A DNA stretch of 35,545 nucleotides from Pedobacter sp. ASV17 (GTDB taxonomy: Bacteria > Bacteroidota > Bacteroidia > Sphingobacteriales > Sphingobacteriaceae), in contig NZ_JAELTX010000054.1 of the NCBI RefSeq assembly GCF_016429065.1, positions 1 to 35,545 on the forward strand, written 5' to 3'. The position numbers and the translations under genes were made by a program. The notes under the pieces were generated by a model. It was not told the DNA's origin and did not search any database. It saw only the letters and a program-made list of their open reading frames with translations. This document shows positions 7,294 through 16,111 of the stretch, piece by piece (the stretch's first letter is position 1; each line of letters begins with the position of its first letter).

Positions 7294-7949
7294 GAAAACA
7301 CAACCACATAGACACAGTGGGGTGCATTGTAGAGTTGTACCAAGTTTAGTGGGCTATTTTTTGGCCATCCATTTAGGTGTCATTTCTATTAAATGACTTT
7401 TTTTGAAAAGCAGGAACAGCAGCTTCTTTTAAAGTAAGTCGGGCTTTACGCTACAATCTTTTTGTGAAGGCCATTGCCATTCACACCTGTCATTCTGAGT
7501 TTTCCTAATTGCTTGCTTAAACCTCGCAGGTTTTTAAACAGCACAGTACTTACCCTTATCGTTGAAGAAAATTAAACCTACGAGGTTTTTAAGGATAGCA
7601 AATGCAACAAAAAGGATTTTCGCTGCAATCCCGTTTATGAAACTCAAACCATCGTCAACCCCGTCATTTCGATCCCGAACTTTCGGTTAAAGAGAAAAGA
7701 CAACTATATACACACACAAGGGCATTATTCTGCTAATTACAACGGATAGCCCTTAAGGATATTAATACTATTGAGTGTGCTATGTGTCTATGTGTTCCAT
7801 TTAGATAATTTTCCGTTTGTGGGCAGTATATGAAAACACAACCACTTATACACATAGGGGTGTTATTCTGCGATTATATCAGATAATTTTTAAAGATGTT
7901 AATGAGTTTGCTATATGTCTATGTGATTAATTTAGGCAATTTCCGTTTT
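7294..7949. repeat. Repeat-filled intergenic region
   Basis: The 695-bp gap (7281-7975) has no supported gene. It contains a truncated copy of the ACCACATAGACACA family at 7294-7335, and two tandem divergent full copies (7693-7818 and 7832-7949), each beginning with a CAACCAC/ACACA-type end and closing with CTATGTGTCTATGTG-type sequence plus a TTTCCGTTT tail. Between them lie two AAACCT-CG-AGGTTT palindromes (7522-7596) and GTCATTCTGA / GTCATTTCGA motifs (7490-7680), both also found elsewhere in the window. Confidence 0.7.
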
Positions 7950-7975
7950 TATAGCATGAGTTATTAAATCTTACG

Positions 7976-8338
7976 CTATTTAAAATCGCCATTGATATCC
8001 CTAAAAGCCCAGTCGGCCATAGAGGTGATAATAGGCACCAAGCCATTCCCAGCTTTACTTAAATGATAAGTCACATAAGGAGGCACCTCAGGTCTTGCAT
8101 TTCTAATGATGAGCTGGTCTTGCTCTAATTGCTTCAAATGCTGAATCAGCATTTTTTCCGAAATAGCAGGAATCGCTCTTCTTAGCTCACTATATCTTTT
8201 TTGCTCGCCAATCAAATGGTACATAATAATAGGTTTCCAATAACCACCTATCTTTTCCATCACGTAAGTTACGGGACATTTTTCTAAGGCGTATTTCTTG
8301 TTTTCCTGAATGCTAGAGCTCTCTTTGATTTGTGCCAT
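7976..8338 (-). CDS. HxlR-family transcriptional regulator (YtfH/QorR/YodB-like)
   Basis: 120 aa winged helix of the HxlR (DUF24) family: GGYWKPIIMYHLIGEQKRYSELRRAIPAISEKMLIQHLKQLEQDQLI. C21 in the KCPV motif is the conserved N-terminal cysteine used by family members that sense quinones, aldehydes or oxidants. It is divergent from a QorB/YtfG-like oxidoreductase, the same pairing as E. coli ytfH-ytfG and corynebacterial qorR-qor2. Two TACTT-N6-AAGTA dyads lie between them, so it probably represses both genes until C21 is modified. No terminator was found downstream. Confidence 0.92.
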   Translation of the reverse strand: MAQIKESSSIQENKKYALEKCPVTYVMEKIGGYWKPIIMYHLIGEQKRYSELRRAIPAISEKMLIQHLKQLEQDQLIIRNARPEVPPYVTYHLSKAGNGLVPIITSMADWAFRDINGDFK

Positions 8339-8344
8339 GATACA

Positions 8345-8374
8345 TACTTTGGGGTAAGTACTTGTCTAAAAGTA
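8345..8374. promoter_or_regulatory. Two tandem HxlR operator dyads
   Basis: TACTT-N6-AAGTA at 8345-8360 and again at 8359-8374, sharing two bases. This is like the TACT...AGTA boxes of YodB-type regulators. The second dyad overlaps the -33 region of the oxidoreductase promoter, and the first lies 7 bp from the regulator's ATG, so binding would block both genes. Confidence 0.7.
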
Positions 8375-8392
8375 AGTACAAATGTAGCTTTG
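8361..8392 (+). promoter_or_regulatory. Promoter of the NmrA/QorB-like gene
   Basis: -33 CTTG (8361-8364), 20-bp spacer, exact -7 TAGCTTTG (8385-8392). Predicted start is near 8396, followed by the purine-rich AAAAGGAAA just before ATG 8416. Confidence 0.7.
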
Positions 8393-8415
8393 TCTTATTA
8401 TTAAACAAAAGGAAA

Positions 8416-9297
8416 ATGAAAAAAATAACCATTACAGGTTCTCTCGGAAATATAGGTAGCAACCTGGCCAAAATTTTAGTAGCGCAAGGACATGATGTTA
8501 CGGTAGTGACAAGCAATGCAGATAGAATAACAGATATCGAAGCTTTGGGTGCAAATGCGGCGGTGGGTTCGGTAAGCGATGTGGCTTTTTTGAGCAAAAC
8601 ATTTGTAGGAGCTGAGGCTGTTTTTGCCATGACGCCTCCAAATTTGGGTGGTGCGAACATTATCCAGAATACCGTTAACGCTGGAAAAGCTTTTGCTGAG
8701 GCATTTGTTCAAGCAGGGGTAAATAGAGTAGTGATGTTAAGCAGTGTAGGGGCTGATTATGATAATGGAACGGGGCCAATTTTAGGATTACATCACATCG
8801 AGGCTATATATCGGGAACTGGAAAATGTTGATGTTACTTTTTTAAGAGCTGGATATTTCTATACCAACTTTTTCAATGATATTCCGTTGGTGAAGCATGC
8901 ACAGATCATTGGCGGTAATTATTCATCAGAAGTTAGCTTGCCATTGGTACACCCCAAAGATATTGCGGTTGCAGCAGCCGAAGAGTTGAATGCAGCCGTG
9001 ACGGGTAAAAACGTGAGGTACATCGTAAGTGATGTGCAACAACCTAAAAACTATGCTAAAGTATTAGGAAATGCAGTTGGCCTTTCAGATTTACCATGGG
9101 TTCAATTTACGGATGAACAAGCGCTAGAAGGGATGCAACAGGCAGGTTTACCACAAGAAATGGCAGGCCTTTATACGGAGATGGGACAGGGAATCAACAG
9201 TCATAAATTGACAGATGATTTTGAAAAGCAAGGGTCTCCAGTAACAGGTGCCGTCAAGATTGCTGATTTTGCAGTAGAATTTGCGGCGAAGTACTAA
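8416..9297 (+). CDS. NAD(P)H-binding atypical SDR, NmrA / QorB (YtfG)-like
   Basis: 293 aa from ATG 8416. The Rossmann nucleotide-binding loop TGSLGNIGSN is at residues 7-16 and the fold continues through VVMLSSVGADYD. Members of this group (E. coli QorB, NmrA-like proteins) bind NADPH and reduce quinones or act as redox sensors. The open frame extends upstream to a TTG at 8362, but that lies in the operator and before the predicted transcription start, so 8416 with its AAGGAAA ribosome site is preferred. Control by the divergent HxlR protein suggests a role in quinone or electrophile detoxification. The substrate is not readable from sequence. Confidence 0.9.
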   Translation: MKKITITGSLGNIGSNLAKILVAQGHDVTVVTSNADRITDIEALGANAAVGSVSDVAFLSKTFVGAEAVFAMTPPNLGGANIIQNTVNAGKAFAEAFVQAGVNRVVMLSSVGADYDNGTGPILGLHHIEAIYRELENVDVTFLRAGYFYTNFFNDIPLVKHAQIIGGNYSSEVSLPLVHPKDIAVAAAEELNAAVTGKNVRYIVSDVQQPKNYAKVLGNAVGLSDLPWVQFTDEQALEGMQQAGLPQEMAGLYTEMGQGINSHKLTDDFEKQGSPVTGAVKIADFAVEFAAKY

Positions 9298-9313
9298 CCA
9301 GAGTAGCACAAAT

Positions 9314-9348
9314 AAAAAAGCTCAAACCATTTAAGTTTGAGCTTTTTT
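9314..9348. terminator. Bidirectional rho-independent terminator
   Basis: Perfect 14-bp stem AAAAAAGCTCAAAC / GTTTGAGCTTTTTT with a 7-nt loop. The U-run works in both directions, serving the convergent oxidoreductase and deacetylase genes. Confidence 0.93.
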
Positions 9349-9366
9349 ATTTTATTAATCATCGTT

Positions 9367-10233
9367 TTACTTAAAACTCTTTTTAATGCTATGCAATAGG
9401 TTCTTAGCTGTGTAATTCCCTGGGTCAATAATTCTCCTGATGGTGTACAAAGGGTAATTTTCGTCTCTTTTGGTAGAGAGTATAAAAGCAGCTTTAAAAC
9501 CATGTTCCTTTAGTTTTGCGAGCGAGCTACTTTTGTAAACACCGTAAGGGTAAGCGAAGTATTCAACCTTTTTGCCTGTAATTTTTTCCAGTTTTTGGGT
9601 AGGTTCGTCAATCTGTGTTTTCCAATCCTCCTCGTTAAACTTGGCAAAGTTCTTATGGTCGTAGGTATGGCTGGCAATTACATTCCCTTGGTCAGAGAGT
9701 TCCTTAATTTGTTGAGCATTCATGTAGGCAATTCTTCCTTTTTTGCCAATAGAAACCGTCATGATGAAATAAACACCTTTAAAACCATATTGCTTTAAAG
9801 TAGGATAGGCTACGGTATATTGATCTAAATCAGTATCGTCAAAAGTGAACATAATTGGTTTCTCTGGAAGTTCTTTGCCGTAAACCAGATAGTCATAAAG
9901 CTGGTCGGGAAGTATCGATTGATAACCGCTATCCGCCAACATTTTAACGTGCTCTTTAAATTTAGTAGGAGAGATGATGTCATCTTTTGCTCGTTTGCCA
10001 TCGCTTGGTAGCCATTCCCTTATTTGATGGTAGCACAACACAGGTACTTCTTTCCTAGCTAAAATAGCTGCTGCATCAGCCGCCTTCAAAGTTTCGGTTT
10101 TGGATGGTGCTTGAACAGATGAAGTATCAGTGGTTTTGGTGGTAGTACTTAAACTACTTTCGCCAGAAGAAGATTGGCAGCCCGAAAATAGAAAGGGGCA
10201 TAAAAATAATGCCCCAACTAGAATTTTTTTCAT
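9367..10233 (-). CDS. Polysaccharide deacetylase (NodB-type) lipoprotein, copy 1
   Basis: 288 aa. A lipobox (LFSGC, C19) predicts a lipid-anchored periplasmic or outer-membrane protein, followed by a Ser/Thr-rich linker to about residue 48. The NodB domain has TFDD at 130-133 (D132 catalytic base, D133 metal) and SHTYDH with H189 and H193 as metal ligands; YFAYPYG is motif 3. Carbohydrate esterase family 4 enzymes remove N-acetyl groups from peptidoglycan, chitin-like or biofilm polymers. It lies 71 bp downstream of a paralogue on the same strand and shares the bidirectional terminator at 9314-9348. The natural substrate is unknown. Confidence 0.92.
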   Translation of the reverse strand: MKKILVGALFLCPFLFSGCQSSSGESSLSTTTKTTDTSSVQAPSKTETLKAADAAAILARKEVPVLCYHQIREWLPSDGKRAKDDIISPTKFKEHVKMLADSGYQSILPDQLYDYLVYGKELPEKPIMFTFDDTDLDQYTVAYPTLKQYGFKGVYFIMTVSIGKKGRIAYMNAQQIKELSDQGNVIASHTYDHKNFAKFNEEDWKTQIDEPTQKLEKITGKKVEYFAYPYGVYKSSSLAKLKEHGFKAAFILSTKRDENYPLYTIRRIIDPGNYTAKNLLHSIKKSFK

Positions 10234-10304
10234 TATTAATTTAGCAAAATATGCTTAACAAAAAACTTATGTTAAACCTATGTATCTATGTCGTTTAAAT
10301 TATC

Positions 10305-11192
10305 TTAAAAGCTTTTTACAATATTATTGTGCAAAGTTTTAGGGCTCCAATGGCCGCTGGCAATAATTCTTCTAACGCACATTAAAGGATCATTCTCATC
10401 ACGTTTATCAGCCAAAGCGAAAGCCATTTTAAAGCCTCTTTTCTTTAACTCTGGAAAACCTTCTTTGTTCCATAAACCAAATGGATAAGCGAAGTACTCG
10501 ATTTTTTTACCAGTAATTTCTTCCAGTTTTTTGGTTGGTTTATCTAATTGTTCTTCCCAATCTTTACCTGTGTATTTTTTAAAGTTTTTATGGTCGTACG
10601 TATGGCTACCAATGGTATTGCCTTCGTCAGCAAGTTCTTTAATTTGCTCAGCACTCATGTAATTTACAAACTTGCCTTTTTTGCCAATAGAAACCGTCAT
10701 GATGAAATAAGCAGCTTTGTATCCATATTTCTTTAGGGTTGGGTTAACCACCGTATATTGATCTAGGACCGTATCATCAAAAGTAAGCATAATAGGCTTC
10801 TTTGGAAGTGCTTTGCCCTCGTTTAAATAAGCGTAAAGCTGATCAGGCAAAATGGTGTGATAACCACTGTCCGACAACATTTTCATCTGGTCTTTAAAGT
10901 TTTGTATCTCTACGGTATAGTCTTTGCCCATGGCACCATCTGTAGCTCTCCAGTTACGTACTTGATGGTAACAAAGGATAGGCACTTGTGGTCTTGCCAA
11001 TATTGTTTTGGCATCAGCTACCTTAATGCTTTTAGTGTCAATAGGGGCGCTTTGATTTTCAGTAGGTTCAGTACTGGCCACATTAGTTACGCTATCTTTA
11101 GTTTCACTAGTTTGGGCAGTTTGTGATTTTGATTGGCATCCAGCTCCATAAACCAGTGCCAATGCCATAAGAGGTAAGAAAAATCTTTTCAT
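10305..11192 (-). CDS. Polysaccharide deacetylase (NodB-type) lipoprotein, copy 2
   Basis: 295 aa, clearly paralogous to the next gene and collinear with it: lipobox VYGAGC (C19), low-complexity linker, TFDD at 137-140, SHTYDH with H197 and H201, then YFAYPFG. The linkers and N-termini diverge most while the catalytic core is close, as expected for a tandem duplication with surface-linker drift. It is the first gene of the pair and has an exact -7 box upstream (11212-11219). The gap between the paralogues holds a decayed CTATGTATCTATGTCGTTT copy of the ACCACATAG repeat family (about 10277-10300). Confidence 0.92.
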   Translation of the reverse strand: MKRFFLPLMALALVYGAGCQSKSQTAQTSETKDSVTNVASTEPTENQSAPIDTKSIKVADAKTILARPQVPILCYHQVRNWRATDGAMGKDYTVEIQNFKDQMKMLSDSGYHTILPDQLYAYLNEGKALPKKPIMLTFDDTVLDQYTVVNPTLKKYGYKAAYFIMTVSIGKKGKFVNYMSAEQIKELADEGNTIGSHTYDHKNFKKYTGKDWEEQLDKPTKKLEEITGKKIEYFAYPFGLWNKEGFPELKKRGFKMAFALADKRDENDPLMCVRRIIASGHWSPKTLHNNIVKSF

Positions 11193-11211
11193 AAAGTACT
11201 ATAAATACGAA

Positions 11212-11219
11212 CAAAACTA
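11212..11219 (-). promoter_or_regulatory. -7 promoter element for the deacetylase pair
   Basis: TAGTTTTG on the minus strand, exact TAnnTTTG, 19 nt before the ATG at 11192. The -33 box is weak. Confidence 0.55.
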
Positions 11220-11390
11220 AGCAATAACATCAGAATTGGTAGTGGTGTTGATAAATATTTGCACATCCTTTTAAAAAGAATAAAAGCATCGGGCAAAACT
11301 CACTCAATTATTACATAAAAACTGTTACGCTCACATCTTTTTGATTTAAATTAGCTCACTCAAATTTCTATTACTTAACTAACTGAATAA

Positions 11391-13895
11391 ATGAAAAAAC
11401 TCTACTTGTTCTCACTGTTAGGTTTGTTTTCGGGGATGGCAGCCAATGCGCAAACCAAAACAATTACCACTACAGAAACGCTTCAGGTACCCCAAAAAGC
11501 TAATTACCAAATGGCAGCCCGTTTTTCGCCTAGCAAATTGCGAAAAATGATTTATTCTACCAGTGTAGACCCGCATTGGTTAAAACAAACCAATCGTTTT
11601 TGGTACGAATATGAAACACCTAGTGGAAAAAATTGGTATATCGTTGAACCCGCTTCGAGAAATAAAAAGCAACTTTTTGACCCTGCAAAGCTGGCAGCGG
11701 AAATTACCTTGATTACCCGTGACCCATTTGATGCCCAACACCTGCCAATAGAAAACCTAAAATTCAGTAACGACGAAAAATTAGTGACTTTTGAAATAAA
11801 AAGTACCATTGACGAAGTGAAGCCAGATAGAAAAGATAAAAAAGCTGCCGATTCGATGCAGAAAAAAATCTTCAAATTCCAATACGAACTGGCTGGTGGT
11901 AAACTCATAGAAATCAAAGATTTTAAAAGACCCAAAACAAAGCCAAATTGGGGAGCGGTAGCACCAGATTCTTCTGCGATCATCTTCACTCGTAACTATA
12001 ACCTGTTTTGGATGGATAAAGCCAACTATCAAAAGGCCTTAAAAAATGAAGAAGACAGCACGATTGTAGAACATCAATTGACTAAAGACGGAGTAAAATC
12101 TTACGCTTTTGGAAGCGACGGTAGCGGCGAGAACAACGAGGAAATTATTAAGAATGATAAAAAACGTAGAAGAGCATTTGTGCTTTGGTCGCCAGATTCG
12201 AAATACTTTGTGATTCAGCGTTCAGATAGCAGAAAAGTAAAAGATCTTTGGGTAATTAATAGCGTTAGTGCTGGCAGACCAACTTTGGAAACTTACAAAT
12301 ACCAAATGCCAGGTGAAGCCGAAGCACCACAAGATGAAGTTTGGTTATTTAATTTTGCCCAAAAAACAAGCAAAAAATTAAACGTTGCGGCTTTTAAAGA
12401 CCAAAGCTTAAATACTTACAGCAAGCCAGCGTTAAACGCGGATAGAGATAATGAATTCCGTCCAGCGGTTTGGTTGGGTGACAACGGTAAATTTTACATG
12501 GGCCGCACCAGTCGTGATTTAAAACGCATTGACGTATGCGTGGTAGATGTAGCCAGCGGTACGGTAAAACCATTAATTGAAGAGCGTTTCAATACTTATG
12601 TGGAAGTACAACGTCCTGGTTTGGTGAATGGTGGTAAGGAGCTTATCCATTGGAGTGAGCGTGATGGTTGGGGACATTTTTATTTGTTTGACGAAAACGG
12701 AAAACTGAAGAACCAAATCACTAAAGGCTCTTTCCATTGCGAGGACATCGTAAACATCGACGAAAAAGCGAGAGTACTTTATTTCACGGCTAACGGTCGC
12801 GAAGCTAAAGAAGATCCATACTATTACCATTTATATCGTGTAAACTTCGACGGTTCTGGCTTGAAATTGTTAAACGCTGGCGATTTTGACCATTCTTCCA
12901 GCATGAATGATGATGCTCGTTTCTTTGTAGACAATTATTCAAGAGTAAATACCATTCCAAAATCTACTTTGTATGATAACAATGGTAACAAGGTGATGGA
13001 GTTGGAGACTACTGATTTATCGTTATTAATGGCAGCGGGTTATAAATTCCCTGAACCATTTAAGGTAAAAGCTGATGATGGCGTAACCGATTTGTATGGC
13101 GTAATGTACAAGCCTTTCAACTTTGACCCAACCCGAAAATATCCAGTGATTGAGTATGTTTATCCAGGTCCACAAACAGAAGCGGTAAACAAAGCTTTTG
13201 GTCGTAGCATGGATAGAATGGACCGCTTAGCGCAATTGGGTTATGTGGTAATAACGGTAGGCAACAGGGGAGGCCACCCAGCACGTTCAAAATGGTACCA
13301 TACTTATGGCTACGGTAACTTACGCGACTACGGTTTGGCTGATAAAAAAGCAGCGATAGAGCAGTTGGCAGATAGGTATCCGTTTATTGATGCCAATAAA
13401 GTGGGGATTACTGGACACTCGGGAGGTGGCTTTATGTCAACCGCTGCCATGTTGGTATACCCAGACTTCTTTAAGGTAGCAGTTTCGGCCGCAGGTAACC
13501 ACGATAATAGTATTTATAACCGCTGGTGGAGCGAAAAACACCATGGGGTGAAAGAGATTGTTTCCCTAAAAGGAGATACTTCTTTCAAATATTCGATTGA
13601 TAAAAACCCAGATTTAGCTAAAAACCTTAAAGGACATTTGTTGTTGATGCACGGCGATATCGATAATAACGTACACCCAGCAGGAAGTATCAGAGTAGCT
13701 AACGCCTTGATTAAAGCAGGTAAACGTTTTGATTTTATCATCGTACCTGGCCAACGTCACGGTTTTGGCGACATGACAGAATACATGTTCTGGCGCCTAG
13801 CTGATTATTTCAATAACTATCTTTTAGACGATTTCTCTCAATCAACCAACGTGAATATGACGGAAATGGATAGGGAAGTAGAACGTAAGAATTAA
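11391..13895 (+). CDS. Secreted S9 prolyl oligopeptidase-family peptidase (dipeptidyl peptidase IV-like)
   Basis: 834 aa. A signal peptide (about 1-20, ending ANAQ) predicts export. The N-terminal half is the beta-propeller (DPPIV_N-like). The C-terminal alpha/beta-hydrolase domain carries the triad S677 (GHSGGG), D758 (HGDIDNNVH, aligned with DPP4 D708) and H790 (GQRHGFG). These enzymes release dipeptides, preferring Pro or Ala at position 2, from peptides in the periplasm. It is monocistronic with a strong terminator at 13913. The upstream region has AATATTTG (11254-11261), one mismatch from the -7 consensus, but distant; the promoter is unsettled. Confidence 0.93.
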   Translation: MKKLYLFSLLGLFSGMAANAQTKTITTTETLQVPQKANYQMAARFSPSKLRKMIYSTSVDPHWLKQTNRFWYEYETPSGKNWYIVEPASRNKKQLFDPAKLAAEITLITRDPFDAQHLPIENLKFSNDEKLVTFEIKSTIDEVKPDRKDKKAADSMQKKIFKFQYELAGGKLIEIKDFKRPKTKPNWGAVAPDSSAIIFTRNYNLFWMDKANYQKALKNEEDSTIVEHQLTKDGVKSYAFGSDGSGENNEEIIKNDKKRRRAFVLWSPDSKYFVIQRSDSRKVKDLWVINSVSAGRPTLETYKYQMPGEAEAPQDEVWLFNFAQKTSKKLNVAAFKDQSLNTYSKPALNADRDNEFRPAVWLGDNGKFYMGRTSRDLKRIDVCVVDVASGTVKPLIEERFNTYVEVQRPGLVNGGKELIHWSERDGWGHFYLFDENGKLKNQITKGSFHCEDIVNIDEKARVLYFTANGREAKEDPYYYHLYRVNFDGSGLKLLNAGDFDHSSSMNDDARFFVDNYSRVNTIPKSTLYDNNGNKVMELETTDLSLLMAAGYKFPEPFKVKADDGVTDLYGVMYKPFNFDPTRKYPVIEYVYPGPQTEAVNKAFGRSMDRMDRLAQLGYVVITVGNRGGHPARSKWYHTYGYGNLRDYGLADKKAAIEQLADRYPFIDANKVGITGHSGGGFMSTAAMLVYPDFFKVAVSAAGNHDNSIYNRWWSEKHHGVKEIVSLKGDTSFKYSIDKNPDLAKNLKGHLLLMHGDIDNNVHPAGSIRVANALIKAGKRFDFIIVPGQRHGFGDMTEYMFWRLADYFNNYLLDDFSQSTNVNMTEMDREVERKN

Positions 13896-13912
13896 GGAAT
13901 TAGGTATAGAGA

Positions 13913-13946
13913 AATCCTCAGTGGCTTAGGTTACTGGGGATTTTTT
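13913..13946 (+). terminator. Rho-independent terminator of the S9 peptidase gene
   Basis: Ten-pair stem AATCCTCAGT / ACTGGGGATT (one G-T pair), 10-nt loop, then a T-run ending at 13946. Confidence 0.88.
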
Positions 13947-13971
13947 GTTTAGTTTATATTTAATGGAAAAA

Positions 13972-14397
13972 AAACAAAACATTAAGAAATGAAGATAATT
14001 AAGATCATTTTTAACAAAACTTAATGTCTTAATGGTTAAAACTAAATGTTAAAGTGATTAAAAAGTAAATCACCTAAGGCACCTTAGTTCATCTAAGCAC
14101 TTGCAAAAAAAAACTAAAATGTTCTTAGATGTCTAATGTGGTTAAAAGAGTAAAAATCAAATACCTAAGAAACCTTAGTTCACCTATGCACTTCAAAAAA
14201 AAATGTTCTTAAATGTCTAAGGTGGTTAAAAACAAAACATTAAGAAATGAAGATAATTAAGACCATTTTTAACAAAACTTAATGTCTAATGGTTAAGACT
14301 AAAATGCCTTAAGTGGGAAAAAATATAAATGAACCAATGAGCAATGAACGAATGAACATCATGCGAATCTTAAATGAACTAAGGTGTCTAAGGTGGA
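13972..14397. repeat. Nested A-B-B-A direct repeats with CTAAG words
   Basis: The 519-bp gap 13896-14414 has no supported gene. Repeat A (about 74 bp, starting AAACAAAACATTAAGAAATG) occurs at 13972-14046 and 14230-14303 with few differences. Repeat B (about 75-80 bp) occurs at 14067-14146 and 14159-14231. Each B copy starts with CACCTAAG / CACCTTAG / CATCTAAG-like words, has an A-rich centre, and ends with inverted versions (TTCTTAGATGTCTAA..GTGGTT). An inverted fragment is at 14368-14397. It resembles other short-word inverted elements in this window. Confidence 0.75.
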
Positions 14398-14414
14398 AAA
14401 AAAAAGCCAATAAA

Positions 14415-15281
14415 TTATTTCACCAACATCTTCACCAATTCCGTACTATCCCCATTAAAAGCATTAAAATCCACCACATGTCCAATGCCATTTATTTTCG
14501 CTTTATCAGAGTGCTGCCAGAATTTCCAAAGGTTTTTATCTAGGTTCAATTTAGGCTGATAATAATGTGCAATCCATAAATGATAATCCTCAAATTCGCC
14601 CGCCAAGTAATCCTTATAAAATTTCAATCCCGTATAAATGATCGGTTTTACCTTGGTTTTCATTTCCACATAGTTGATAAAATCTGAAAGTTCAAGGCGC
14701 ATCTTAGCAGGGCTAACCCCATCAAGACTTTCGATATCTACTACAGGGGGTAAATCACCTTTTTCAATGTTCACTACCTGCAAAAAGAATTTAGCCTGTG
14801 CTTTTCCGTCTTTTCTCGGTCTAAAAAAATGATAGGCACCACAAATCATCCCTGCTTTAGGGGCCTCCCTCCAGTTGCGTTGAAAGTAAGGGTCAACCAA
14901 TAAAAGTCCTTCAGTAGCTTTGATAAAGGCAAAACTGATCTTCACCTCATCCTCTTTCATTTCTTTTACCTTAAGCCAGTCAATCTTGCCCTGATAATAA
15001 GAAACATCAATGCCATGTACCGTATGCTTTTTGGGTATTTTGATGTTGAAACTATGGTAAGTTCTGTAGTTAGGGTCCTGTCCATAATCTTTCACCCAAC
15101 GCCATGCAGATACAAAGCCACTTAGGATATAGCCGTAATAAAAAGGGGAAAGCAAAATGAGTAATAAGCCCGCAATAGCTACTTTCCATGCCATTGGAAA
15201 AGGTTTGCCCTTCTTTTTTCTAGGAGTGGACTGTCTTGGGCTTACTTTTCGGATAGGGGCTTTTCTTTTCTCTGGTGGCAT
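14415..15281 (-). CDS. Glycoside hydrolase family 25 lysozyme, membrane-anchored
   Basis: 288 aa. A very basic cytoplasmic head (1-30) is followed by one membrane helix (about 32-52) and an exported GH25 domain (about 88-288). GH25 signatures are GIDVSYYQGKIDW (D92), FIKATEG, GAYHFF, and PPVVDIE with D182 and E184 as the catalytic acid pair; FWQHSDK and VDFNAF close the barrel. Family members cut the beta-1,4 bond between MurNAc and GlcNAc in peptidoglycan. Anchoring in the inner membrane suggests cell-wall remodelling. A near-consensus CAACTTTG box lies at 15298-15305 on the minus strand. The gene stands alone beside a repeat-rich gap and has no clear terminator. Confidence 0.92.
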   Translation of the reverse strand: MPPEKRKAPIRKVSPRQSTPRKKKGKPFPMAWKVAIAGLLLILLSPFYYGYILSGFVSAWRWVKDYGQDPNYRTYHSFNIKIPKKHTVHGIDVSYYQGKIDWLKVKEMKEDEVKISFAFIKATEGLLLVDPYFQRNWREAPKAGMICGAYHFFRPRKDGKAQAKFFLQVVNIEKGDLPPVVDIESLDGVSPAKMRLELSDFINYVEMKTKVKPIIYTGLKFYKDYLAGEFEDYHLWIAHYYQPKLNLDKNLWKFWQHSDKAKINGIGHVVDFNAFNGDSTELVKMLVK

Positions 15282-15400
15282 AATTTTTTAATACAGCAAA
15301 GTTGAAGAAAAGTGATGATTTATTTAGTGTTTGTTTGGATTTGTTTTGAGATAACTGGGAAGGTGATAAGCTTGAAGCAATATATTGGAAGCATAAAATA

Positions 15401-15438
15401 AAAATCCTTCACTATTGGTTAAAATAGTGAAGGATTTT
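15401..15438 (-). terminator. Terminator of the outer-membrane protein gene
   Basis: Perfect 15-bp stem (AAAATCCTTCACTAT and its complement) with an 8-nt loop; on the minus strand it is followed by TTTTTATTTT. Confidence 0.9.
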
Positions 15439-15457
15439 AGGTATAAAAACTTAGATT

Positions 15458-16111
15458 TTAAAAATGGAAGTTGATTCCTAGTACTGGTTTAGTTAAGTCG
15501 CTACCAAAGGAGAAACTATTAGATGTAGCACTAGGCATATTTGGATCAATATAGTTGCTTTTTTGATAGTTGTAGCTAAACAAAGGCACTTTTAATTCTA
15601 TTGCAATTCTTTTCGTAGGGAAAATTGCTATTCCAGGTTGAATGCTACCTATAAATGTGGTATTGTCGACGCTTTTAATCTCCGTTCCATCAGGGTTAAG
15701 TGTGTTCGATTTACCCCAATAGAAAGTAGTATTTGTCTGTCCAAATAATTTCACTCGTTCATGTAAGTCCCAATAATACCTAAAAAAGGGAGCAATTCCC
15801 AAGGCTTCTGACTTATTTCCACTAACTGTAACTGTATATGGTAAGCCATTCAAATAAGTTGAGTAGAGGTAAGGATTATTCTTGTTGGTCACATATTCTA
15901 ACCCTAACCCAACTACCATATTTTTGCCTACAAAAAGACCAATAGAAGGACCAATGTTAAGCGACGTTGCTTTTTGAGAAGCAGTTTGTGAATTGGATTT
16001 GCTAGAGTGAACGCTAATAGTGCCGCCAGCAATAATTTTACCTTTTTCAGTTTGTGCATAAGCACCCATGCAAAAGCCAGCCGCGATTGCAGTTAATAAG
16101 AGTTTTTTCAT
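15458..16111 (-). CDS. Outer-membrane beta-barrel protein
   Basis: 217 aa with a signal peptide (about 1-19, GAYAQ). The mature protein is short alternating strands rich in Gly, Asn, Thr and Tyr, with aromatic strand ends (IGLFVGKNMVVGLGLEYV, GIAPFFRYYW, IAIELKVPLFSYNY), ending in the terminal strand GINFHF. This is the layout of the small OMP_b-brl family, probably 8 to 10 strands. No specific function can be read. It is monocistronic with a strong terminator at 15401-15438. Confidence 0.87.
   Translation of the reverse strand: MKKLLLTAIAAGFCMGAYAQTEKGKIIAGGTISVHSSKSNSQTASQKATSLNIGPSIGLFVGKNMVVGLGLEYVTNKNNPYLYSTYLNGLPYTVTVSGNKSEALGIAPFFRYYWDLHERVKLFGQTNTTFYWGKSNTLNPDGTEIKSVDNTTFIGSIQPGIAIFPTKRIAIELKVPLFSYNYQKSNYIDPNMPSATSNSFSFGSDLTKPVLGINFHF

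Noticed and set aside
8362..8415. Upstream TTG start for the NmrA-like protein
   Set aside because: Lies in the operator and before the predicted transcription start; ATG 8416 has a good ribosome site.
13892..13908. TTAAGGAATTAGG at the S9 peptidase stop as another heptamer copy
   Set aside because: Only two imperfect words and no inverted arm.
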